Assembly (NCBI RefSeq): GCF_948472415.1
Contig: NZ_OX419519.1
Span: forward strand, 496,001 to 560,000
Length of the DNA stretch: 64,000 bases
Origin: Kitasatospora fiedleri
Lineage (GTDB): Bacteria; Actinomycetota; Actinomycetes; Streptomycetales; Streptomycetaceae
Reading direction: 5' to 3'
A model generated the notes under the pieces. It saw only the letters and a list, made by a program, of their open reading frames with translations. It had not been told where the DNA came from and made no database searches. How positions within the stretch are numbered: position 1 is the stretch's first letter; each line of letters begins with the position of its first letter. The translations under genes and the position numbers were made by a program. Shown here one piece after another: positions 29,626 through 38,215 of the stretch.

Positions 29626-30423
29626 CTATCCGCGATATTGCCCAATGCGCGCGCGGCCCCCGCCGGGCGGGCCGGGGTGGGTCTGGGCGATGCCCAGCCA
29701 GTGGTCGGCGGCGGCGCCGACGGCGCTCAGCGCGAGGTCGTCGCGGTGCCGGCGCCGGGTGACGAGCAGGCAGAAGTCGGCGGCGGGGCCGCTGATCCGC
29801 TGGTCGGCCTGCTCGGGGCCGAAGGCCCAGGAGGTGCCGGAGGGGGCGGTCAGCTCGAACCGGAACGGCTCGGCGGGCGGCTCCAGGCCGCGGACCCGGT
29901 AGGCGAGGTCCCTGGTCCTGGTGCCGAGGAAGGCGACGTGCCCGATCCGGTCGGTGAAGCGGTACGGGACGCCCAGGGCGTCGTGGACGTCCTGGCCGTG
30001 GGCGAACAGCTCCGTCAGCGCGACCGCGGCGAGCACGCCGACCGGCAGCGGGTCGGCCAGCCAGGGCACCGTCCGGTGCCGGTCCGCGGCGGCGAGCCCC
30101 CGCTCGGCGGCGGCCCGCCACTCGGCCCAGTGCCGCAGCAGCTCGGGGACGGGCTCGGCGAGGTGCCGGGCGAGCAGGGCCGCCATGCCGGCCTCGAAGT
30201 CCGCCCGGACGGGGGCGCTCTCGTCCGCGAAGGCGGCCGGGTCGCGCACCGCGAGGTCGACCAGCCGGGCGACGAGCGCCAGGTGCGCGACCTGGTGCCG
30301 GACCGTCCAGCCCGCGGCCGGGGTCGGCGCGGACCACCGGCCGGGCGGCAGGCCGGAGACCAGCCGGGCGAGTGCGGACCCCTCCGCCGCCAGGTCGGCG
30401 CGGACGTCCTGCATTGCGGTCAT
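29626..30423 (-). CDS. TIGR03084-like mycothiol-dependent family protein
   Basis: 265 residues. GWTVRHQVAHLALVARL has the W-x-V-x-x-Q-x-x-H pattern of the DinB-like mycothiol-dependent group, followed by a long helical region and ALTELFAHGQDVHDALG. This most resembles the TIGR03084 subfamily. It is a distant relative of the protein at 26189. ATG 30423 (or internal ATG 30414) faces the second AraC gene across a 467-bp gap, so AraC control is possible. Function unknown. Confidence 0.78.
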   Translation of the reverse strand: MTAMQDVRADLAAEGSALARLVSGLPPGRWSAPTPAAGWTVRHQVAHLALVARLVDLAVRDPAAFADESAPVRADFEAGMAALLARHLAEPVPELLRHWAEWRAAAERGLAAADRHRTVPWLADPLPVGVLAAVALTELFAHGQDVHDALGVPYRFTDRIGHVAFLGTRTRDLAYRVRGLEPPAEPFRFELTAPSGTSWAFGPEQADQRISGPAADFCLLVTRRRHRDDLALSAVGAAADHWLGIAQTHPGPPGGGRARIGQYRG

Positions 30424-30890
30424 GTCAGCATTCCCTTCCCCGGTGAAGCGCGTTCAATCCGGTCCCGCGTTCATTTTCCGGGGACGCCCCGGGGCGGGCT
30501 TCTCCGTGCGTGCCGCCGGTAGTCGGCGGCGGGCGTTCGGGGGCGTATAGGGCACCGCCGGCGGTGGCTGAATTCCGCCGCTTGACCCAGACCGCAATCC
30601 AGGAGGTGCAATAGTCACGCATTGGCAAAACGATGTGTCTGGACCAAAGCCGGCCGAGTGCTTCGCGGCCGGTTCCGACGAGCGGTTCCGACGGGCCGGG
30701 GAGGAACGTGCCGAATAAGGGAGCCCCCGGGCCGTCCGGCCCCCGAGGCGCCAGTTCAGCGCGGACCGGGCCACCCCGTCCGCCCCGCACCCGGGGCGGT
30801 TCTGCCGTGTCCCCGTCAAGGTCCGAGCCGGACCACCGATCCAAGGCAAGGCGAGCGAGCGGACAACGAGCCCAGGTGAGGGATATCCGA
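30424..30890. other. Divergent intergenic region, 467 bp
   Basis: No gene seen. It separates the TIGR03084-like gene from the second AraC regulator. The part near 30600-30650 is poorer in GC and includes TTGG and CCAA arms about 18 nt apart, a possible weak operator. Promoters for both flanking genes should be here; none is clear by eye. Confidence 0.4.
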
Positions 30891-31649
30891 ATGTCGATTG
30901 CGGCGGCAATAGAGCGGAGCATAGGAACGATGTGGCAGAATCATGCAGATCCGATTTCCCTTGAGGAACTGGCCGAAATCGCTTCCTACAGCAAATTCCA
31001 CTACTCCCGGATCTTCAACCAGTTGACCGGAACCTCGCCCGGCCGATTCCTCACCGCGATCCGCATCTTCATGGCCAAGCAGCATTTACTGGAGACGCAG
31101 GACAGTGTCACCGACATCACCTACCGGGTGGGCTACAACAGCCTGGGCACCTTCACCAGCCGCTTCACCCGCAGCGTCGGCGTCTCGCCGACCCGCTACC
31201 GCGCGCTGGCCCAGGACGACGACCTGCCGCCGCTCGTCCCACCGACCGCCCGCGCCGGGCACAGCCTGTCCTCCGTCACCGGGCAGCTGCACTTCCCCTT
31301 CGAGGTCGGCCCGGTCCGGGTCTACGTGGGCGCGTTCAACACCCCGATCGTGGAGGGCTACCCGCAGGCCTGCGACATCCTGGACGAGGCCCGGCCGTTC
31401 CACCTGCACGTCCCCGACGGGCTGTGGTTCATCCGGGCGGCGGCCGTGGCCACGGACGACGCCTTCCCCCGGCACCAGATCCGTCCGCCCAGACTCGTCG
31501 GCTCGGGCTGGGCGGTCAGAGCCAGGGGCGGGCGGGCCTACAGCACCGACGTCCAGTTGCGCGAGGTGACCCGGCTCGACCTGCCGATCCTGCTGGCCCT
31601 TCCGGAGCTGGACGGGGCCAGGCGCCTGAGCCGGGCCGGCACCCGCTAG
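30891..31649 (+). CDS. AraC-family regulator with N-terminal DNA-binding domain (paralogue 2)
   Basis: 252 residues, same architecture as the gene at 25202: helix-turn-helix pair first (IERSIGTMW to SPTRYRALA), then the VRVYVGAFNTPIVEG, DILDEARPFHLHVPDGLWFIRA and LDLPILLALPELD blocks. Both proteins share YRVGYNSLGTFTSRFTRSV exactly. ATG 30891 is chosen by alignment with the paralogue; GTG 30876 is an alternative. The first 200 bp are noticeably poorer in GC than the rest of the window. The two regulators bracket a 5-kb block of enzyme genes. Confidence 0.9.
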   Translation: MSIAAAIERSIGTMWQNHADPISLEELAEIASYSKFHYSRIFNQLTGTSPGRFLTAIRIFMAKQHLLETQDSVTDITYRVGYNSLGTFTSRFTRSVGVSPTRYRALAQDDDLPPLVPPTARAGHSLSSVTGQLHFPFEVGPVRVYVGAFNTPIVEGYPQACDILDEARPFHLHVPDGLWFIRAAAVATDDAFPRHQIRPPRLVGSGWAVRARGGRAYSTDVQLREVTRLDLPILLALPELDGARRLSRAGTR

Positions 31650-31810
31650 AAACCACCGGACCGGTCGAACAATCACCCGGTGCCCGCCGGTTCCCCCCGT
31701 CCCGCCTCCCCGGTACCGTCCGGACACGACCGGAATCCCCGCCCCCGGTTCCCGGCACTCCGGAATGGCCTCGACGCACACTCCGTCGACCGGGCCGCCG
31801 GCCGGCCCCG

Positions 31811-31846
31811 CGGGCACTCGGCCGGGGCTTCCCGACCGAGTGCCCG
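31811..31846. terminator. Hairpin between the second AraC gene and the peroxiredoxin gene
   Basis: 11-bp perfect stem CGGGCACTCGG (31811-31821) with its complement at 31836-31846 and a 14-nt loop, inside a 307-bp convergent gap (31650-31956) that otherwise holds no gene I can support. Confidence 0.6.
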
Positions 31847-31956
31847 ATCACCCGGAGTTCGCCTCCGGATGCGGTCGGTCGCCGCCGGTAGGACGTGGAC
31901 GATGCGACGGCGGCCGGCCGATCGCGCCGATCGGCCCCGCCGATCGCTCCCGCCGG

Positions 31957-32676
31957 TCAGTCCCGTCCGCCCGGCCCCTCCGCCTCCTGCGGCCCGTCGA
32001 GGCCGTCGAACTTGTCGAGCCCGTCGAGCCCGTCGAGCCCGTCGAGCGCCGCCAGGACGTCGGCCGGCTCGGCGCGGGCGGTGTAGTCGGCGTCGACGAA
32101 GGCCCAGCGGATCGTGCCCGCGCGGTCGATGACGTAGGTCGCCGGGATCGGCAGGGTGCGCGGGTGGCCCGCGTGGGAGCGGTCCAGGTCGATGCCGACC
32201 CGGACGTAGACGGCCGCGAGGTCCTCCGGCAGGTCGAAGGCGAGGCCGTACCGCCGGGCGGTGTCGCAGCCGAGGTCGCTCAGCACCTCGAAGTCCAGCC
32301 CGTTCTTCTCGGCCTGCGACAGCGACTCGTCCGGGATCTGCGGCGAGACGGCCACCAGCCGGGCGCCGCGGGCCGCGATGGCCGCGTGGTGCTGCTGGAG
32401 CGCGCGCAGGGCGATGTTGCAGTAGGGGCACCAGGCGCCCCGGTAGAAGGTCAGCACGACCGGGCCGTCGGCCAGCAGGGCGGCCAGGTCGACGCTCCGG
32501 CCGGTGGCCGAGGGCAGGGTGAAGGACGGCGCCCGCGCCCCGGCGGCCAGCGCCCGGTCGGCCTGCCCGGAGGCGGCCAGCTCCCGGGTCGCCCGCTGCA
32601 TCACCTCGCTCACCTCGGTGGGCAGTTGCTCCTGGCGGCGCTCGTAGAAGGCGCGCAGTTCGGCGTTGACGCTCAT
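31957..32676 (-). CDS. AhpC/TSA-family peroxiredoxin with a repeat tail
   Basis: 239 residues. The thioredoxin-fold peroxiredoxin core contains LTFYRGAWCPYCNIALRAL, giving a CxxC at the active site (about residues 87-90), and LGCDTARRYGLAFDLPEDLAAVY. This is the AhpC/TSA, BCP-like group that reduces peroxides. The C-terminus ends in LDGLDGLDGLDKFDGLDG, encoded by 9-bp tandem repeats at about 32005-32050. It is divergent from the TetR gene at 32809 across a paired palindrome, so TetR control is likely. ATG 32676 has a GGGAGGGG site. Confidence 0.9.
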   Translation of the reverse strand: MSVNAELRAFYERRQEQLPTEVSEVMQRATRELAASGQADRALAAGARAPSFTLPSATGRSVDLAALLADGPVVLTFYRGAWCPYCNIALRALQQHHAAIAARGARLVAVSPQIPDESLSQAEKNGLDFEVLSDLGCDTARRYGLAFDLPEDLAAVYVRVGIDLDRSHAGHPRTLPIPATYVIDRAGTIRWAFVDADYTARAEPADVLAALDGLDGLDGLDKFDGLDGPQEAEGPGGRD

Positions 32677-32710
32677 CGGTCCCCTCCCGCGGTCATCCCC
32701 GTGGTCATCC

Positions 32711-32791
32711 TGGAACAGCCGTTCCAAGATAGCGGCAGGGGCGCTCCCCCGGTCAAGGGCGGACCCGGATATCTTGGAACCGACGGTTCGA
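32711..32791. promoter_or_regulatory. Paired TetR-type operators between the peroxiredoxin and TetR genes
   Basis: TGGAAC at 32711-32716 pairs with GTTCCA at 32721-32726. A second copy, TGGAACC at 32775-32781 with GGTTCGA at 32785-32791, has one mismatch. The sites are in mirror orientation: CCAAGATA (32724-32731) and its complement TATCTTGG (32770-32777) flank the gap. One regulator binding both could control the two divergent genes. Confidence 0.6.
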
Positions 32792-32808
32792 GACGGGGTG
32801 GTGGGAAC

Positions 32809-33402
32809 ATGGCGGACGTCAAGCACTTCGATCCGGACGCGGCGCTCGACACCGTGATGCGCCTGTTCTGGCGGCAGGGCGTGACCGCCACCGGCATCCA
32901 GGACATCGTCAACGCCACCGGCCTCAACCGCTCCAGCCTGTACGCCACGTTCGGCGGCAAGCAGGAGCTCTACCGCGCCGCGCTCCAGCGCTACGCCCGG
33001 GAGCGCTCCCGGCTGCTGCTCCGCCCGCTGGAGGAGGGCGACCGCGGCCTGCCGGCCGTCCGCGAGTTCTTCGCCGGGCTGGTCGAGACCCGCTGCACCG
33101 GCGAGTTCGCCCGGTGGGGCTGCATGTTCTCCAACGCCCACGCGGGCAGCGAGAACGCCGACCCCGCGGTGCGCGCCGTCCTCGACCGGCAGCACCAGCG
33201 GCTGCGCACCGCCCTGCACACCGCCCTGGTGTCGGCGCAGCGGCAGCACCAGCTCGCCGCGCACACCGACCCGGGCCCGGCCGCCGACGTCCTGGCCCTG
33301 CTGGCCCACGGGGTGAACCTGCGCTCCCGCGCCGGGGCGGACGCCCGACAGTTGCAGGCCACCGTCACCGCGGCCATCACCGCGGTGGCCCGCCCCGCCT
33401 GA
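32809..33402 (+). CDS. TetR/AcrR family regulator
   Basis: 197 residues. N-terminal helix-turn-helix FWRQGVTATGIQDIVNATGLNRSSLYATFGGKQELYRAAL in residues 18-60 is the standard TetR motif, close to the AcrR/NemR-type subgroup with a C-terminal Cys-containing ligand domain (TRCTGEFARWGCMFSNAHAG). The two Cys residues and the divergent peroxiredoxin suggest a redox or electrophile sensor, which is inference. ATG 32809 follows two palindromic sites described separately. Confidence 0.9.
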   Translation: MADVKHFDPDAALDTVMRLFWRQGVTATGIQDIVNATGLNRSSLYATFGGKQELYRAALQRYARERSRLLLRPLEEGDRGLPAVREFFAGLVETRCTGEFARWGCMFSNAHAGSENADPAVRAVLDRQHQRLRTALHTALVSAQRQHQLAAHTDPGPAADVLALLAHGVNLRSRAGADARQLQATVTAAITAVARPA

Positions 33403-33474
33403 CGGACCGTCACCGGGTCTCTTCCGCCGGGGAGTTCAGCCCGGGAGTTCAGCCGGTGAGTTCGGCCGGGGAGT

Positions 33475-34356
33475 TCAGGAGACGGCGACCCGGTGGTCCG
33501 CGCGGCCCGCGGTCAGCGCGCCCAGCAGGCGCAGCGCCGTCTCGGACGGGGAGCCCGGCTCGACGGTGAAGGCCACCACCATGAGCTCCGGCTGCTCGGT
33601 CCGCAGGACCTCCTGGAAGAGGGTGAGCTCCCCCACCTGCGGGTGGCGCAGCACGTTGGTGAACGAGTCGCAGTTGGCCACCGAGTGGTCCTCCCACAGG
33701 GCGGCGAACTCCGTTCCGGAGGACAGCAGTTCACCGACCAGCGCGCGGACCCGGCCGTCGGCCGGGAACCGGGCCGCCACCATCCGCAGGTGCGCGACCA
33801 CCGAGCGGGCCTTGCCCTCCCAGTCGGCGAACAGCGCCCGGGTCGGCGGGTCGAGGAAGATCATCCGGGTCATGTTGGGCAGCCCCTCGTGCCCCGCGCG
33901 GTCGTCCCGGTCGTCGCGGTCCCCGTGGTGCGCGCCGAACACCGCGCGTGCCAGCGGGTTCCAGGCCAGCACGTCGGAGGTCGGGGAGAGCACCATGACC
34001 GGCACGTCGCCCATCATCGCCATCAACCGCTGCAACCCGTCCGGGAGTTGGCGGGCCACCCGGGCGGCGCAGCCGGCCGCCGCGCGGTTGGGGCGGGCCA
34101 GCGCGAGCAGGTGGGCCCGCTCGGCGTCGTCCAGGCGCAGCGCCCGGGCCAGCGAGTCGAGGACGGCGTCGGAGACGTTCTGCCCCAACCCCTGCTCCAG
34201 CCGGGCGTAGTAGGAGGCGCTGACCCCGGCCAGCTGGGCGAGCTCCTCCCGGCGCAGCCCCGGGACGCGGCGGCGCCCCCCGTAGCTCCCGAGCGCGGTG
34301 TCCGCCGGATGCAGCCTGGCACGACGGGACTTGAGGAATTTCCCGAGCTCATCCAT
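33475..34356 (-). CDS. XRE/MmyB-like helix-turn-helix regulator
   Basis: 293 residues. RRRVPGLRREELAQLAGVSASYYARLEQG is the XRE-type helix-turn-helix with the usual GLRREE box, followed by the MmyB ligand-binding PAS-like domain (VMVLSPTSDVLAWNPLARAVFG and RMIFLDPPTRALFADWE). Such regulators commonly sit beside and repress a divergent DHA2 transporter or oxidoreductase, as here. ATG 34356 is chosen; ATG 34365 is possible. The intergenic region carries a CACTGC/GCAGTG dyad. Confidence 0.92.
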   Translation of the reverse strand: MDELGKFLKSRRARLHPADTALGSYGGRRRVPGLRREELAQLAGVSASYYARLEQGLGQNVSDAVLDSLARALRLDDAERAHLLALARPNRAAAGCAARVARQLPDGLQRLMAMMGDVPVMVLSPTSDVLAWNPLARAVFGAHHGDRDDRDDRAGHEGLPNMTRMIFLDPPTRALFADWEGKARSVVAHLRMVAARFPADGRVRALVGELLSSGTEFAALWEDHSVANCDSFTNVLRHPQVGELTLFQEVLRTEQPELMVVAFTVEPGSPSETALRLLGALTAGRADHRVAVS

Positions 34357-34379
34357 GCGTCTCATTATGCTGAAAGTCG

Positions 34380-34405
34380 CACTGCCAAGCCTAGCCTTCG
34401 CAGTG
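34380..34405. promoter_or_regulatory. Dyad between the XRE regulator and the DHA2 transporter
   Basis: CACTGC (34380-34385) and its complement GCAGTG (34400-34405) are 14 nt apart. A second inverted pair, CTAGCC (34391-34396) and GGCTAG (34425-34430), lies beside it. The position between the divergent genes fits an autoregulatory operator. Confidence 0.5.
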
Positions 34406-34459
34406 GGACGAACAGCAGGTGTCTGGCTAGCCGGCGGGTGATCTCCCACGCTTGCTGGC

Positions 34460-35875
34460 ATGACCACGATTCCCGACCCGCGGAACCGCATGAGCACCCG
34501 GCTCAGACTGACCCTGTTCGTGCTGCTGGGCGCGCAGTTCATGCTGTCCGTCGACTTCTCGATCCTCAACGTCGCGCTCCCCCAGATCGGTTCCGGGGTC
34601 GGGATATCCTCCGACGACCTGCCGTGGGTGGCGTCGGCCTACGCGCTGCCGGCCGCCGGCTTCACCCTGCTGTTCGGCCGGATCGCCGACCTATTCGGCC
34701 GCCGCCGGCTCTTCCTCGCGGGCATCACGCTGCTCACCGTGGCCTCGGTGCTCGGCGGCGTCTCGGACAGCGGCGGCCCGCTGCTGACCGCGCGCGTCCT
34801 GCAGGGTCTGTCGACCGCGATGGCCGCCCCGGCCGCGCTGTCCCTGCTGACCACCTCGTTCTCCGAGGGCGCGATGCGGGAGCGGGTGCTGGGCCTGAAC
34901 GGCGCGCTGCTGTCCGGCGGGTTCACGGTGGGCGCCCTGGTCGGCGGCACCCTGGTCGGGCTGCTCAGCTGGCGCTGGGCCTTCCTGATCAACGTCCCGG
35001 TGGCCGTCGCCATCCTGATCGCGACGCCGCGGCTGATCGCCGACAGCCGGGCCCCGGAGAAGGTCCGGCTCGACGTGCCCGGCGCCGTCTCGGTGACGGC
35101 CGGCCTGCTCGCGTTCACCTACGGCATCATCGGCAAGAACCTGCTGGTCGCCGCCGTCGGCGTGGTGCTGCTCGGCGTGTTCTGGGCGATCGAGCTGCGC
35201 GCGCCCGCGCCGCTCGCCTCGGTGCGCATCCTCAAGCGCCCCACCGTGAAGTGGGGCAACTTCGCCGGGCTCGTCGTCTTCGCGATGGAGAGCGCGCTGA
35301 TCTTCCTGATGACGCTGTACCTCCAGGACGTGCTGCACTTCGCCCCGCTGACCACCGGCCTGATCTTCGGCGTCCCCGGGCTCGCGGCGGTGGCCGCCGG
35401 TGTCATCGCGGGCCGGGTGATCGGCCGCTTCGGCACCCGGGCCGTACTGACCGTCGGCCTGTCGGTGCAGGGGCTGGCCACCGCGCCGCTGGTCCTGCTC
35501 GGCACCGACCGGGTCATGCTGGCGGTGCTGCTGCCCGCCCTGTTCATCAGCTTCTTCGGGCACGTGACCTCGATCGTCGCCTACACCGTGACCGCGACCT
35601 CCGGCCTGCCGGACTCCGAGCAGGGGCTGGCGACCGGCCTCGCCGCGCTCAGCCAGCAGGTGGCGGCCACCATCGGCATCCCGATCCTCAGCGCCGTCGC
35701 GGCCTCCCGCGCCGTGCAGCTGGACGGCATCCGGCTCGCGCTCGGCGTCGACGTGATCGTCACGCTCCTCGCGGTGGGCCTGGTGTGGGTGGGCCTGCGC
35801 CCCCGCGCCGAGGCGCCGCCCGCGACCGCGGCCGACCCCCGGGTCGAGGTCGAGGAGCAGCCCGCGGGCCGCTGA
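34460..35875 (+). CDS. MFS efflux transporter, DHA2 family
   Basis: 471 residues with about 14 membrane segments, as in DHA2 (QacA/EmrB type) proton-coupled drug exporters. Motif A-like GRIADLFGRRRLFLAG is near residue 75 and the motif C-like GGFTVGALVGGTLVGLLSWRW is intact; the early Asp in MLSVDFSILNVALPQI is typical. ATG 34460 has no strong Shine-Dalgarno, so translation may be leaderless. It is divergent from the MmyB-like regulator. In this enediyne locus it is a candidate for product export, but DHA2/MmyB pairs are also common outside clusters. Confidence 0.92.
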   Translation: MTTIPDPRNRMSTRLRLTLFVLLGAQFMLSVDFSILNVALPQIGSGVGISSDDLPWVASAYALPAAGFTLLFGRIADLFGRRRLFLAGITLLTVASVLGGVSDSGGPLLTARVLQGLSTAMAAPAALSLLTTSFSEGAMRERVLGLNGALLSGGFTVGALVGGTLVGLLSWRWAFLINVPVAVAILIATPRLIADSRAPEKVRLDVPGAVSVTAGLLAFTYGIIGKNLLVAAVGVVLLGVFWAIELRAPAPLASVRILKRPTVKWGNFAGLVVFAMESALIFLMTLYLQDVLHFAPLTTGLIFGVPGLAAVAAGVIAGRVIGRFGTRAVLTVGLSVQGLATAPLVLLGTDRVMLAVLLPALFISFFGHVTSIVAYTVTATSGLPDSEQGLATGLAALSQQVAATIGIPILSAVAASRAVQLDGIRLALGVDVIVTLLAVGLVWVGLRPRAEAPPATAADPRVEVEEQPAGR

Positions 35876-35908
35876 CCGGCCTTACGGGGCCGGCCCGACC
35901 GGTCCGAC

Positions 35909-36023
35909 GGGCCGGTGCACGGCGGGCCGACGGGCCGGTGCACGGCGGGCCGACGGGCCGGTGCACGGCGGGCCGACGGGCCGGTGCACGGCGGGCCGAC
36001 GGGCCGGTGCACGGCGGGCCGAC
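35909..36023. repeat. Five exact 23-bp tandem repeats
   Basis: Unit begins GGGCCGGTGCACGGCGGG and ends CCGAC. Copies start at 35909, 35932, 35955, 35978 and 36001 with no variation. They fill the first part of the 341-bp gap between the DHA2 transporter and the hydrolase; the rest of that gap (36024-36216) shows nothing I can support. Confidence 0.9.
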
Positions 36024-36216
36024 CCGCCGCGGGAAAAGACGGCACCCACGGAGAAGAAGGTCCGGGGGAATTGCCGGGACCATCGGAGGGCGATCGGCGG
36101 GACGGACCGGCGGATGTCTCCGCGGGGCCGTTCCGCCGCCCGCCGGCGCCGGGCGGCCGAATGCGATGCGGCCGCCGCGCGCGTTCCCTTTCCCCCGCGA
36201 GGAACGGACCCCGACC

Positions 36217-37098
36217 GTGACAGTGAAGAGAACCACCGTCAACGCCATCGAATTCGCCTACCTGGAACAGGGCGACGGACCACTGGCCCTGCTCATGCAC
36301 GGCTTCCCGATGTCCCCGGCCACCTACCGCCACCTGATGCCCGCGCTGGCCGCGGCGGGCTACCGCGCCGTCGCCCCGTACCTGCGCGGCTTCGCGCCCT
36401 CGACGCTGCCGCCGGACGGCTCCTTCGCGATCGCCGACCTGGTGTCCGACATCAACGGCCTGCACGAGGCGCTGGGCGGCGACGGCGACGCCGTCCTGGT
36501 GGGGCACGACTTCAGCGCCCCCGCGGTGTGGGGCGCGGCGCAGGACGGGGAGCGCTGGTCGCGGGCGGTGGTCTGCGACGTGCCGCCGCTGCCGGTGTTC
36601 GGGCCGATGGTCCTGACGCCCCGGGGCACCGACGCGCTCAGCCACTTCTGGTTCTTCCAGACGGCGGTGGCCGAGCAGGTGGTCGCCGCGGACGACCTCG
36701 GCTACCTCGACTGGATCTACCGGAAGTTCACCGCGGACGGCTTCGACGCCACCGAGGACCTCAAGCACGCCAAGGACGCCCTGCGCGCGCCGGAGAACCT
36801 GGCCGCGGCGCTCGCCCTGTACCGGACGGCCTTCCCGCCCGACCGCTTCGGCACGCCGGAGTGGGTCCAGGAGCACGCCGCCGTCTGGGGCGCCCCGCCG
36901 AGCCGGCCGGTGCTCAACCTCTTCGGCTCGGAGGACCCCAGCTTCGTGATCACCGAGGCGGTGCTGGCGGACATCGTCGCGGGCCTGCCCGCGGGCTCGC
37001 ACGCCGAGGTGGTCCGGGGCGCGGGCCACCTCGGGCTGGTCGAGCGGCCCGCCGAGGTCAACCGCCTGGTGCTGCGCTTCCTGGCCGGGGAACTCTGA
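36217..37098 (+). CDS. Alpha/beta hydrolase, epoxide-hydrolase-like
   Basis: 293 residues. The HGFP oxyanion motif is near residue 29, the nucleophile elbow is VGHDFSAPAVW (Asp nucleophile, as in epoxide hydrolases and haloalkane dehalogenases rather than Ser esterases), the acid is in LFGSEDPSF and the His in GAGHLGLVERP. A lid region with YLDWIYRKF holds Tyr residues that could polarise an epoxide. GTG 36217 is the only good start. Epoxide hydrolases act in several enediyne pathways, but this one lacks their long N-terminal extension, so the connection is only suggestive. A 23-bp perfect stem follows the gene. Confidence 0.85.
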   Translation: MTVKRTTVNAIEFAYLEQGDGPLALLMHGFPMSPATYRHLMPALAAAGYRAVAPYLRGFAPSTLPPDGSFAIADLVSDINGLHEALGGDGDAVLVGHDFSAPAVWGAAQDGERWSRAVVCDVPPLPVFGPMVLTPRGTDALSHFWFFQTAVAEQVVAADDLGYLDWIYRKFTADGFDATEDLKHAKDALRAPENLAAALALYRTAFPPDRFGTPEWVQEHAAVWGAPPSRPVLNLFGSEDPSFVITEAVLADIVAGLPAGSHAEVVRGAGHLGLVERPAEVNRLVLRFLAGEL

Positions 37099-37113
37099 GC
37101 GGCGGCGCACCGC

Positions 37114-37160
37114 GACGGCCCGGGTGGCCGGCCCGCTGCGGGCCGGCCACCCGGGCCGTC
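37114..37160. terminator. Very long bidirectional hairpin
   Basis: 23-bp perfect stem: GACGGCCCGGGTGGCCGG begins the first arm (37114-37136) and the full complement is at 37138-37160 around a single central T, so the real loop is about 3-5 nt. It lies between the convergent hydrolase and DUF899 genes. Confidence 0.85.
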
Positions 37161-37273
37161 CGGTCCCGGCGGGTCCGTGCCCGTGTCCGCCGTCCGCGGA
37201 CGGGCGCGCGGGCACGCGAGTGCGCGCGAACGCCCGGGGGCGCTCGCGCGTGCTCGCGGGCGGGCGGGGCCGG

Positions 37274-37975
37274 TCAGGAGCTGAACTTGTCCTGGCCGTT
37301 CCACCAGTTCTCGCCGGGCCCCTTGGCGCTCTCGTCGTCGTAGCGGTCGTGGTGCCGCCACCAGTCCCAGGGGCGGGCCAGGCCCTCCTCCTGCCGGCCC
37401 AGCAGGGTCATCTCCAGGTAGTTGTAGGTGTTCAGGGTGACCTCGCTGCCGCGGTCGTACACCGAGTTGGTGTGGAAGACCTCGTCGCCCTCGCGCAGGA
37501 AGGAGCTCACGCCGGGCAGTTCGCCCTTGTCGGTGGTCACGTGGAAGTCGTGGTTGAAGTCGTTGCCGTGGGAGGAGACGAAGGGGAGGTCCCAGCCCAT
37601 CCGCTGCCGGAACGCCTCGATCTTGGCGATCGGCGCCCGGGCCACCATCACGAACGAGGTGTCGCGGTTGTGCAGGTGGGCCAGGTGCCCCACCGAGTCG
37701 GCCTGCATCGAGCAGCCGGGGCAGCCCTCCTCCCAGGCCGGGTCGAACATGAAGTGACGGACGATCAGCTGCCGGCGGCCCTGGAACAGGTCGAGCAGCG
37801 TGGGCGAGGCCCCGGGCGCCTCGAAGACGTACTCCTTCTCGATCCGCACCCGGGGCAGCGCGCGCCGGGACGCCGAGACCGCGTCGCGCAGGCGGGTGAG
37901 CTCCTTCTCCTGCTCCAGCAGGTCCTTCCGGGCGGCGAGCCACTCGTCCTTGGTCACGATGGGCGACAGATCCAC
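37274..37975 (-). CDS. DUF899 family thioredoxin-like protein
   Basis: 233 residues. The block LIVRHFMFDPAWEEGCPGCS contains the CxxC of the DUF899 family, followed by QADSVGHLAHLHNRDTSFVMVARAPI and the C-terminal YNYLEMTLLGRQEEG. DUF899 proteins are thioredoxin-like; their substrates are not established. GTG 37975 has GGAGG about 6 nt upstream. The Arg-rich coiled N-terminus (about residues 10-40) is normal for the family. Confidence 0.88.
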   Translation of the reverse strand: MDLSPIVTKDEWLAARKDLLEQEKELTRLRDAVSASRRALPRVRIEKEYVFEAPGASPTLLDLFQGRRQLIVRHFMFDPAWEEGCPGCSMQADSVGHLAHLHNRDTSFVMVARAPIAKIEAFRQRMGWDLPFVSSHGNDFNHDFHVTTDKGELPGVSSFLREGDEVFHTNSVYDRGSEVTLNTYNYLEMTLLGRQEEGLARPWDWWRHHDRYDDESAKGPGENWWNGQDKFSS

Positions 37976-38215
37976 ACTGGCCTCCAGGTACGGCACCGCC
38001 GCCGGGAATCGGCGGGCGGGAACGATGCTGGGACCAAGGTGGCACGCGCGGCACGCCTTTCCTTCTCCGCGGTTGCTCAACCGGGAAAGCCCTCCGCCGG
38101 GACCAGGCAATTCAGAAGAGGACGCGTCGGCGGGCCCGGTGGAATCGTTCTCCGGTGACCACGTGAATGGGAATTCCGGTCCGGTCACCCACTCAATCGA
38201 ACCGTCCAGGAGGAA

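Noticed and set aside
35909..36023. CRISPR array
   Set aside because: Repeats are directly adjacent with no spacers, and no cas genes are present.
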